Assembly (NCBI GenBank): GCA_004294195.1
Contig: REAQ01000176.1
Coordinates: 1 to 5,880 of the forward strand
Direction of reading: 5' to 3'
Source of the DNA: Sphingobacteriales bacterium
Lineage (GTDB): Bacteria; Bacteroidota; Bacteroidia; Chitinophagales; Chitinophagaceae
Length of the DNA stretch: 5,880 nucleotides
Shown here: positions 1 through 4,974 of the stretch, one piece after another
Layout of the letters: the number at the start of each line of letters is the position of its first letter
Numbering within the stretch: position 1 is the stretch's first letter
Notes under the pieces: model-generated
What the model was told of the DNA's origin: nothing
Database searches by the model: none
The model's input: the letters and a program-made list of their open reading frames with translations, nothing else
Translations under genes and position numbers: made by a program

Positions 1-1011
1 ATAGGTGAGTGCAGACGCAAAGCCCATATCGCCGCCGCATAACCGAAGAATACGATACGGTAGCCCCAGGCTTTGAACAAGCTTTTCCACGTGCGCCACC
101 ATCTGTTCCAGCACTTCATAGCTTTTCTCCGGATGTACCAACTGCACGATCTCTACCTTATCAAACTGATGCACCCTGTTCAACCCCCGCACATCCTTGC
201 CAAAACTACCGGCTTCTCTCCTGAAACAGGGAGAATGTGCCGTCATCTTCACAGGCAGATCCGATTGCTTCAAAATTTCATCGCGGTAAATATTCGTCAC
301 CGGCACTTCCGCCGTGGGAATCATATAAAAATTATCAGCCGGCATGTAGTACATCTGCCCTTCTTTATCTGGCAGTTGTCCCGTGCCGTAGGCAGAGGCT
401 TCATTCACCATATAAGGTGGAATATACTCCGTATAACCAGCCGCAGTATTGAAGTCCAGGAAATATTGGATGAGCGCTCTCTGTAGTTTCGCACCCTTTC
501 CTTTATATACCGGAAAGCCGCTGCCAGTGAGCTTTACGCCGGTTTCGAAATCCACGATATCATATTTTTTAATCAGGTCCCAATGCGGCACAGATCCTTC
601 AGGCAAAACAGGGATCTCCCCGCCCTGGCGGATGGTTACATTATCGTCCGGCGTACGGCCCACAGGCACTTGCTCAGATGGCAGGTTGGGGAGCTTTACC
701 AGTGTATCCGTCAACTCCTTTTCAGCAATAACCAGTTTTGCAGATACCTCATCCAGTTCCACCTTCAACCTTCCAACTTCCAACTTCAAATTTTCCGCTT
801 CATCCTTTTTTCCCGCCGCCATCAACCCACCTATTTCCTTAGATGCAGCATTGCGACGCGCAAGCAGCACTTCACTGGCCGTGAGCAGCGATTTACGCTG
901 GTCGTCCAGCTCAATCACCTTATCCACCAAGCCCGGCTCGGAGAAATGTTTTACGGCCAGTCTTTCCAAAACCCAATCCCTCTGCTTGCGAATCACTTGA
1001 ACCTGCAACAT
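1..1011 (-). CDS. serS: Seryl-tRNA synthetase, C-terminus cut by window edge
   Basis: Cytosolic class II synthetase that activates serine with ATP and charges tRNA-Ser (and tRNA-Sec where present). Translating the minus strand from the ATG at 1011-1009 gives 337 residues with no stop before the edge. The N-terminus begins MLQVQVIRKQRDW, followed by a charged helical arm to about residue 110 (an AENLKLEVGRLKVELDEV stretch), the tRNA-binding coiled coil of the family. The catalytic core follows: the serine-site TAE motif at 233-235, class II motif 2 with FRREAGSFGKDVRGL from residue 263, and LCGGDMGFASALTY at the cut end. Bacteroidota SerS has roughly 420-425 residues, so about 85 residues including motif 3 lie outside. 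It is divergent from the gene at 1065 and has a -7-like box 15 bases upstream of its start. Nothing looks damaged. Identification is very secure. Confidence 0.97.
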   Translation of the reverse strand, partial: MLQVQVIRKQRDWVLERLAVKHFSEPGLVDKVIELDDQRKSLLTASEVLLARRNAASKEIGGLMAAGKKDEAENLKLEVGRLKVELDEVSAKLVIAEKELTDTLVKLPNLPSEQVPVGRTPDDNVTIRQGGEIPVLPEGSVPHWDLIKKYDIVDFETGVKLTGSGFPVYKGKGAKLQRALIQYFLDFNTAAGYTEYIPPYMVNEASAYGTGQLPDKEGQMYYMPADNFYMIPTAEVPVTNIYRDEILKQSDLPVKMTAHSPCFRREAGSFGKDVRGLNRVHQFDKVEIVQLVHPEKSYEVLEQMVAHVEKLVQSLGLPYRILRLCGGDMGFASALTY

Positions 1012-1025
1012 GCCTAAAATTTTCG

Positions 1026-1033
1026 CAAAGATA
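1026..1033 (-). promoter_or_regulatory. Candidate -7 promoter box for serS
   Basis: The minus strand reads TATCTTTG, an exact match to the Bacteroidota TAnnTTTG -7 consensus. Its downstream edge lies 14 bases before the serS ATG, which would leave a leader of only about 10 nt. I see no TTG-type -33 element at the usual spacing. Position is the main support; the six fixed bases occur by chance a few times in a window this size. Confidence 0.4.
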
Positions 1034-1052
1034 ATCCGTCAGCGGATATCCC

Positions 1053-1060
1053 TAATTTTG
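1053..1060 (+). promoter_or_regulatory. Candidate -7 promoter box for the 1065-2115 operon
   Basis: TAATTTTG is an exact match to TAnnTTTG and is the only such box in the 53-base divergent gap on this strand. It ends only four bases before the ATG at 1065, so the transcript would start at or very near the start codon. Either the mRNA is leaderless, translation starts further in, or the match is fortuitous. No convincing -33 box is visible. Confidence 0.4.
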
Positions 1061-1064
1061 TGTC

Positions 1065-1412
1065 ATGTTTACTCAAGATGACCTCCAGGCGAGGTGGTGG
1101 AAGCTGGAAGAAAAGCTCATGGAGCGGTTTGGCAAGAAGCCAGACATGGAAACCGTCCTTTTCCTGATCGGCATCCAGGAATTCGGAGATATCCGTACCA
1201 AATTCACCAAAGAAGAAAAGCAAGATCTCATGCATGTGGCCGTATGCAGCCTGCTGGCAACAAGCGGTTACTACAGCCTTGAAACCGTAGATGAAGACGG
1301 ATGGCCCCATTTCAAACAACTGAAACATATTGATCCGATGGGCCTCAAAGACCAGGAAGATTTCCTAAAGGACCATATTCTGCTTTATTTTCAAAACACC
1401 GGAATGATCTGA
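1065..1412 (+). CDS. Uncharacterised conserved-looking small protein (115 aa)
   Basis: I do not recognise a named family. The product is a 115-residue soluble protein with no signal peptide and no membrane segment. It is rich in charged and aromatic residues: an RWWKLEEKLMERFGKKP stretch (10-26), a hydrophobic ETVLFLIGIQEFG helix (29-41), a DLMHVAVCSLLATSGYYSLE block (54-73) and an acidic DEDGWPHFKQL segment (76-86). Good codon structure and tight coupling to the next gene (stop at 1410-1412, next ATG at 1414) support it as real. I recall similar short hypothetical proteins in Chitinophagaceae but cannot confirm this. ATG 1065 is used because the first 18 residues look like the same domain; the next in-frame ATG is at 1119. 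The close -7 box makes the exact start uncertain. A cytosolic protein co-transcribed with an exported isomerase gives no clear functional clue. Confidence 0.85.
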   Translation: MFTQDDLQARWWKLEEKLMERFGKKPDMETVLFLIGIQEFGDIRTKFTKEEKQDLMHVAVCSLLATSGYYSLETVDEDGWPHFKQLKHIDPMGLKDQEDFLKDHILLYFQNTGMI

Positions 1413-1413
1413 C

Positions 1414-2115
1414 ATGAATAAATGGCTTTTCACTTCAGCTTGCCTGTTTGCGTTCACCATCGCCTTCTCACAGGATGTACGCATCCGTAAAAAAGATCGA
1501 AAAAGAGACGTGATGATGGTTACAGACAGTGGCAGCATTGTGCTGCGACTCTCTGACTCCACTCCGCTCCACAGGGATAATTTCATCAAACTGGTGAAAC
1601 TTCATTTTTATGAGGATGTCAGCTTTCACCGTGTGATCCAGGGCTTCGTCATTCAGGCAGGCAGCCCTGCAACTAAAAGTAATAAGGGTGATACCCTGGG
1701 CATCAGGAATCCTAAGTACACCGTTCCGGCAGAGATACGTCAAAGCTTCTATCATAAACGAGGTATGCTGGCTGCAGCCAGGACGGGGGACGATGTGAAT
1801 CCTGAGAAAAAAAGCAGTGGGACACAGTTCTACATCGTGCAAGGACGGATTTTCACGCCGGAAAGCCTCGATTCAGTAGAAACCCATCGGCTCAAAGGAA
1901 AAAAAATAAGCCCAGACAGAAGGGCGGTATACCAGACCACAGGTGGCATTCCCCACCTTGACCAGAACTATACCATTTTTGGTGAAGTGGTGACGGGGAT
2001 GGAGGTGGTTGATAAGATCGCCGGCACCAAAACAACCGGAATGACTGGCGGTGATAAACCGCTGAAGGATATAAAAATCCAGAAAGTCACCCTGGTACGG
2101 CGGGCGAAAAAATAA
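1414..2115 (+). CDS. Exported cyclophilin-type peptidyl-prolyl cis-trans isomerase
   Basis: Catalyses cis-trans isomerisation of Xaa-Pro bonds, probably assisting protein folding in the periplasm. Of 233 residues, 1-19 form a signal peptide (short K-containing n-region, hydrophobic LFTSACLFAFTIAF core, likely cleavage after AFS before Gln20). The cyclophilin domain spans about 33-229. It shows FHRVIQGFVIQAG (71-83) with the catalytic-type Arg73, the SGTQFYI substrate-site block (135-141), and HLDQNYTIFGEVVTGMEVVDKIA (181-203). The position usually equivalent to Trp121 of human cyclophilin A appears to be His181, common in bacterial forms. A charged linker at about 145-178 separates two core blocks and is longer than in minimal cyclophilins; similar insertions occur in Bacteroidota homologues. 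It follows the 115-residue gene after one base, so the two are surely co-transcribed, and an intrinsic terminator overlaps its stop. The family call is secure; the localisation is inferred. Confidence 0.95.
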   Translation: MNKWLFTSACLFAFTIAFSQDVRIRKKDRKRDVMMVTDSGSIVLRLSDSTPLHRDNFIKLVKLHFYEDVSFHRVIQGFVIQAGSPATKSNKGDTLGIRNPKYTVPAEIRQSFYHKRGMLAAARTGDDVNPEKKSSGTQFYIVQGRIFTPESLDSVETHRLKGKKISPDRRAVYQTTGGIPHLDQNYTIFGEVVTGMEVVDKIAGTKTTGMTGGDKPLKDIKIQKVTLVRRAKK

Positions 2116-2130
2116 AACGCCGCTTTTTTT
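2100..2130 (+). terminator. Intrinsic terminator of the isomerase operon
   Basis: The left arm GCGGGCG (2100-2106) pairs with CGCCGC (2118-2123), giving six mostly G-C pairs with one bulged G. The loop is an 11-base A-rich stretch that contains the isomerase stop codon (2113-2115). Seven T follow directly (2124-2130). GC-rich stem plus T run is the classic Rho-independent layout. It lies between the isomerase stop and the gcvH promoter, so it separates the two units. Confidence 0.65.
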
Positions 2131-2143
2131 CCTTATAACTAGT

Positions 2144-2151
2144 TACTTTTG
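2144..2151 (+). promoter_or_regulatory. Candidate -7 promoter box for gcvH
   Basis: TACTTTTG matches TAnnTTTG exactly, 13 bases after the terminator T run and 24 bases before the gcvH ATG at 2176. The spacing leaves a leader of roughly 20 nt. The -33 region holds only a T run and no clear TTG. The box overlaps an in-frame TTG (2149) and so argues against using that codon as the start. Confidence 0.55.
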
Positions 2152-2175
2152 GCCTTCAACGTAAATTTTTTCGAG

Positions 2176-2553
2176 ATGAATTTCCCCGGTAATCTGCGCT
2201 ATACAAAAGACCACGAATGGATCAGTCTGGAAGGCGATATCGCTACCATCGGCATTACACAATTTGCACAAAGCGAACTGGGTGATATCGTATATGTTGA
2301 CATCGAAACCATCGGAAGCGCACTTCAGGCAGAAGCTGTTTTTGGAACAGTGGAAGCGGTAAAAACAGTGAGCGACTTGTTTCTTCCTGTAGCCGGAACA
2401 GTGTTAGAGAAAAATGCTGACCTGGACAGTCAACCGGAACTGGTGAACCAGGACCCTTACGGACAAGGCTGGATGATCAAAATGAAGGTCAGTGATCCCG
2501 CTGCCGTTGCAGCCCTGCTTGACGCAGCAGCCTACGAAGCACTCGTCAGCTAA
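2176..2553 (+). CDS. gcvH: Glycine cleavage system H protein
   Basis: Lipoyl carrier that shuttles the aminomethyl intermediate between the P, T and L proteins of the glycine cleavage complex in the cytosol. From the ATG at 2176 the product has 125 residues, the usual Bacteroidota length, beginning [20 protein letters not shown]. The hybrid-motif block [12 protein letters not shown] carries the lipoyl-acceptor lysine at residue 63. The C-terminal part has the conserved [18 protein letters not shown] segment. The frame stays open upstream to a TTG at 2149, adding nine residues, but that codon sits inside the probable -7 box and MNFP is the normal family start. No gcvP or gcvT is in the window; a stand-alone gcvH is common in this phylum. 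Its other possible role as a lipoate donor for other complexes is known for some GcvH proteins but cannot be judged here. The VanZ-like gene follows after 7 bases and is probably co-transcribed. Confidence 0.97.
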   Translation: MNFPGNLRYTKDHEWISLEGDIATIGITQFAQSELGDIVYVDIETIGSALQAEAVFGTVEAVKTVSDLFLPVAGTVLEKNADLDSQPELVNQDPYGQGWMIKMKVSDPAAVAALLDAAAYEALVS

Positions 2554-2560
2554 ACCCCAT

Positions 2561-2941
2561 ATGATCAAACGGTTCCTGCTCACCCCATGGCCCCTGTTGT
2601 TATGGACAGTCGTGATCTTTTTCCTGTTGACGATCAACACAGGATCAATGGAATCCGCGCCGAAGATCAAGCACTTCGACAAACTGGTTCATTTCATTTT
2701 GTTTGGTGTAATGTCTTTTCTATGGGTATATGCAAGCCAACAAAAAGGATTAAGCCGGTTCCTCTTCATTTTCATTTGCGTTGCCGCATATGGTGCAGGA
2801 ATGGAATGGGTGCAGGAAAATTTTACATCAAGGGAGTTTGACTCGATGGATATTTATGCAGATGCAGCTGGTTCTGCAATGGGTGTCATAGCGGGCAAAA
2901 AAATTGGCCCCTATGGAAATAGGGGCCGCAACCAAAACTAA
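2561..2941 (+). CDS. VanZ-like small integral membrane protein
   Basis: A 126-residue inner-membrane protein of the VanZ-like family, whose founding member gives modest teicoplanin resistance in enterococci; most relatives have no known role. Hydrophobic segments lie at about 5-26, 43-58, 66-82 and, more weakly, 97-112. Family-like signatures are HFDKLVHFILFGVMSFLW (38-55), GMEWVQENF (80-88) and the acidic FDSMDIYADAAGSAMG segment (93-108), where VanZ-like proteins keep charged residues between the last helices. The start is the ATG at 2561, directly after the gcvH stop; the same frame is open further left but would run inside gcvH. The tail after residue 112 (KKIGPYGNRGRNQN) is encoded by an A run and a perfect hairpin, so it may be shaped by RNA function more than by protein function. 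Calling it a resistance gene would be unwarranted. Confidence 0.9.
   Translation: MIKRFLLTPWPLLLWTVVIFFLLTINTGSMESAPKIKHFDKLVHFILFGVMSFLWVYASQQKGLSRFLFIFICVAAYGAGMEWVQENFTSREFDSMDIYADAAGSAMGVIAGKKIGPYGNRGRNQN
2897..2927 (-). terminator. Minus-strand intrinsic terminator inside the VanZ-like gene
   Basis: GGCCCCTAT (2906-2914) and ATAGGGGCC (2919-2927) form a perfect nine-pair stem with a four-base loop. Read on the minus strand, the stem is followed by two A and then seven T (2903-2897), the standard intrinsic terminator. On the plus strand no T run follows, although the loop there is GGAA, a GNRA-type tetraloop that would make a stable hairpin and might protect the gcvH transcript's 3' end. 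The likely client is leftward transcription from the DUF937-like gene or from an RNA within 2942-3247. Confidence 0.7.
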
Positions 2942-3247
2942 CTGCTTATGAGAAAATTGACTGCTTAAAAACGTACTCTATTATTAGATGTCAAAACAGG
3001 TGCCAAGGTTTACTTTCACATTGTTAATGCTATACTAAAGCTCAACGCACTCTCCACAAATTCTTTCTACTTATACAACGTTAACCATCAACCGCTTATT
3101 GCACTAACCCTGTTTCCAAAGATCTACAATTATAATACGAATATTAGATGCCGAGGGTTGTACCTAAGCTATTAATGAATTGTGAAAATCCCTAACAAAC
3201 TTGGTATCAATTTATTCAATCAGCTAATAACCAGCAGTTTATGATTT
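2942..3247. other. 306-base AT-rich gap without a credible gene
   Basis: No ORF of useful length or codon character is present on either strand, and no tRNA, tmRNA or RNase P hallmark is visible. It lies between two convergent units (VanZ-like gene and DUF937-like gene). What it does hold: nested complementary arms (2994-3000 with 3109-3115; 3023-3034 with 3074-3085) that pair better as minus-strand RNA because of G-U pairs, a direct repeat TATTAGATG followed by T/C then C (2982 and 3142), and a repeated ACTGCTTA (2941 and 2960). With the minus-facing terminator at 2897-2927 this may be a long 3' UTR or a small RNA locus. That role is inference only. Confidence 0.4.
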
Positions 3248-3778
3248 TTAGCCCGTAATTTTGGCCATAATATCCTGAAGGTCAACATCGCCATCGCCAT
3301 CCACATCGCCGCCGCCGCTGAATTTTTGCAACAATCCGCCGAAATCAACGCCGCTTGCCTTACCACCGGTGAGGGAGGCCATCACACTGTTGATATCAAT
3401 ACTGCTGTCATTGGGGTCACTCACCTTTCCGGCCAAGCCCTGAAGGACCTGGGGGATAAGGCCACTGCTCACCTGACCTGCCTGGGAGGGGTCAACATTA
3501 AACTGGCTGGTTAATTTTCCGGTAAACTGCGAAACGATATTCTGAACGAGGGGGTTTTGCATGAGCGAACCCAAGCCATTGGAAGAACCGCCCTGGCCAA
3601 ACATCTTCATCAACTGTCCCAGTCCGCCACCACCACCGATGGCTTGTTGCAAACCGTCCATAATGGATGACCCTGCTTCCTGCATGACCCTGTCATTCTG
3701 CTCATTGGGAATAGCAGGATTGTTCACTACCTGCTCTTGACCCGACTGTTGAATCAGGCTAATCAATTGATCTAACAT
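3248..3778 (-). CDS. DUF937/YidB-like protein with C-terminal EF-hand-type loop
   Basis: A 176-residue protein starting MLDQLISLIQQSGQEQVVNNPAIPNEQND, matching my memory of Bacteroidota DUF937 (YidB-like) proteins, whose function is unknown. It has no signal peptide or membrane helix. A helical N-terminal part (1-46) is followed by a glycine-rich stretch (48-72), a second helical region with NPLVQNIVSQFTGKL (75-89) and SGLIPQVLQGLAGKV (105-119), then DPNDSSIDINSVMASLTGGK (121-140). At 158-169 is DVDGDGDVDLQD, a 12-residue calcium-loop pattern with Asp at positions 1, 3, 5, 9 and 12 and Gly at 6, as in EF-hand and dockerin repeats. Calcium binding is inferred from the motif alone. It lies 83 bases downstream of prfA in the same direction with no terminator between, so readthrough is possible, and a 7-base inverted repeat abuts its start. 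The family call is fairly secure; the role is unknown. Confidence 0.88.
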   Translation of the reverse strand: MLDQLISLIQQSGQEQVVNNPAIPNEQNDRVMQEAGSSIMDGLQQAIGGGGGLGQLMKMFGQGGSSNGLGSLMQNPLVQNIVSQFTGKLTSQFNVDPSQAGQVSSGLIPQVLQGLAGKVSDPNDSSIDINSVMASLTGGKASGVDFGGLLQKFSGGGDVDGDGDVDLQDIMAKITG

Positions 3779-3779
3779 A

Positions 3780-3810
3780 TTACACGTTTAAATTTGGAAT
3801 GAGCGTGTAA
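3780..3810 (-). repeat. Inverted repeat next to the DUF937-like start
   Basis: TTACACG (3780-3786) and CGTGTAA (3804-3810) are perfect 7-base inverted arms separated by 17 bases. The near arm lies one base upstream of the minus-strand ATG at 3778. In the mRNA it could fold as a leader hairpin next to the start codon, or in DNA act as an operator with half-sites about 24 bases apart centre to centre. I see no -7 box match nearby, so the transcription start is unknown. Confidence 0.35.
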
Positions 3811-3861
3811 GTTAGTCCTTGCTGTAAATGTTATGTGCCTAGTTGAAGAATTGACACAAGA

Positions 3862-4926
3862 TTAATTCTGCTGGGTAAGCTTCTCTGCATTTTCAGCAAA
3901 TTGCAGAGCATCAATCAACTCGCTGATCTCCCCATTCATTACTTCACCAAGATTGTAAAGTGTCATGCCGATGCGATGATCCGTCACGCGGCCTTGCGGA
4001 AAATTATAGGTGCGGATTTTTGCCGAGCGGTCGCCAGAACTCACAAGACTCTTACGATGTCTTGCGATTTCCTCTTCCTGTTTGCGCACCTGCTCTTCGT
4101 ATAGTTTGGTCCGCAGCATCTGCATGGCTTTCTCTCGGTTGGCCAGCTGTGTACGCTCCGTTTGGCACATCACCACCACGCCAGTTGGGAGGTGGGTCAG
4201 GATCACTTTCGTTTCCACTTTATTTACGTTCTGTCCGCCCGCACCACCGCTACGTGCAGTATCCATCTTCACCTCGCTATCCTTTACTTCCACATCTACT
4301 TCTTCCGCCTCCGGCATCACGGCAACCGTTGCCGCACTGGTATGCACGCGGCCACTGGCCTCTGTATTCGGAACCCTTTGCACACGATGTACGCCACTCT
4401 CAAATTTTAATGTGCCGTATACATCATCACCCGTCACTTCCACCTGTACTTCTTTATATCCACCCACCGTTCCTTCATTTTCCGATAGCAAAGCCGTTTT
4501 CCAACCCTTCTTCTCGCAATAGCGCAGATACATCCGCAGCAGATCTCCGGCAAACAGCGATGCCTCATCCCCACCCGTGCCCGCACGGATCTCAAGGATC
4601 GCATTTTTCTCGTCCTGCGGATCCTTGGGGATCAATAAATTCCTGATGTATTTCTCCAACTCCTCTTTCTGCACTTCCAGTCCCGTAGTCTCCAGTTTGG
4701 CCAGGTCCCTAAGCTCCACATCATCGCCCATCAACGCTTCCCGGTTAAAATCAATATCATCCAGCAGCTTACGATAGTCGTGATATGCTTTTACAATGGT
4801 CTCCAGACTGCGATACTCCTTGCTCATCTGGGTGAATTTCCGGTTGTCACTCACCACTTCGGGGTTGGTCAGGGCCACGCCCAGGTTGTCAAACCTCGCC
4901 TTGATCGCTTCCAGTTTATCTATCAT
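3862..4926 (-). CDS. prfA: Peptide chain release factor 1
   Basis: Recognises UAA and UAG stop codons on the ribosome and triggers release of the finished peptide. The 354-residue product has normal length for the family (about 355-360). The N-terminal helical domain (about 1-105) is followed by the core with [22 protein letters not shown] (112-133). The stop-codon recognition PxT tripeptide is PNT at 186-188 (PAT in E. coli), in [25 protein letters not shown]. The catalytic GGQ is at 230-232, in [14 protein letters not shown], whose glutamine is normally methylated by PrmC. The C-terminal part has [24 protein letters not shown] (300-323). PxT in place of SPF separates it from RF2. The ATG at 4926 matches the family start. 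It is divergent from the amidohydrolase gene across 48 bases, with its -7-like box at 4955-4962. Identification is very secure. Confidence 0.98.
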   Translation of the reverse strand: MIDKLEAIKARFDNLGVALTNPEVVSDNRKFTQMSKEYRSLETIVKAYHDYRKLLDDIDFNREALMGDDVELRDLAKLETTGLEVQKEELEKYIRNLLIPKDPQDEKNAILEIRAGTGGDEASLFAGDLLRMYLRYCEKKGWKTALLSENEGTVGGYKEVQVEVTGDDVYGTLKFESGVHRVQRVPNTEASGRVHTSAATVAVMPEAEEVDVEVKDSEVKMDTARSGGAGGQNVNKVETKVILTHLPTGVVVMCQTERTQLANREKAMQMLRTKLYEEQVRKQEEEIARHRKSLVSSGDRSAKIRTYNFPQGRVTDHRIGMTLYNLGEVMNGEISELIDALQFAENAEKLTQQN

Positions 4927-4933
4927 ACTTTTG
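4926..4933 (+). promoter_or_regulatory. Candidate -7 box for the amidohydrolase gene
   Basis: TACTTTTG matches TAnnTTTG, 41 bases before the ATG at 4975, and overlaps the first base of the prfA start codon. A TTG at 4901-4903, inside prfA, gives a possible -33 element with a 22-base spacer, at the long end of the usual range. The predicted leader is about 35 nt. Confidence 0.45.
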
Positions 4934-4954
4934 TTTCGCTTTACAAATCAGGCG

Positions 4955-4962
4955 CAAAGTTA
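4955..4962 (-). promoter_or_regulatory. Candidate -7 box for prfA
   Basis: The minus strand reads TAACTTTG, an exact TAnnTTTG match whose downstream edge is 28 bases before the prfA ATG, giving a leader near 20 nt. No -33 TTG is found at normal spacing. It faces the plus-strand box at 4926-4933, so the two predicted transcripts would start within about 10 bases of each other and overlap slightly. Confidence 0.45.
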
Positions 4963-4974
4963 CAAAATCAGCAA

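Noticed and set aside
449..1000. A 183-codon plus-strand open frame
   Set aside because: Antisense to serS; the Ser/Thr-rich composition is typical of a shadow frame and the serS translation is unambiguous.
2149..2175. TTG start adding nine residues to GcvH
   Set aside because: The codon overlaps the probable -7 box and would precede the transcription start; GcvH proteins normally begin at the MNFP position.
2492..2560. Longer N-terminus for the VanZ-like protein overlapping gcvH
   Set aside because: The extension is out-of-frame gcvH sequence; the ATG at 2561 starts a typical positively charged end followed by a membrane helix.
2933..2940. Minus-strand TAGTTTTG, an exact -7 box match
   Set aside because: It would fire straight into the terminator at 2927-2897 with no gene between; such matches are expected by chance.
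2561..2941. Glycopeptide resistance function for the VanZ-like gene
   Set aside because: Only family-level similarity is visible; there is no van cluster nearby and most VanZ-like proteins have no known link to resistance.
2942..3247. tRNA, tmRNA, RNase P RNA or CRISPR array in the gap
   Set aside because: No cloverleaf, no conserved tmRNA or RNase P sequence blocks, and no regularly spaced repeats are present.
3256..3263. Plus-strand TAATTTTG, an exact -7 box match
   Set aside because: It lies inside the DUF937-like coding region with no rightward gene downstream.
3960..4646. A 228-codon plus-strand open frame opposite prfA
   Set aside because: It lies wholly antisense to a clear RF1 gene, is rich in Pro, His and Ser as expected from the complement, and resembles no protein family.
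4780..4974. Upstream 65-codon extension of the amidohydrolase frame
   Set aside because: It is antisense to the prfA N-terminus and reads as non-protein; the amidohydrolase-like sequence begins at the ATG at 4975.
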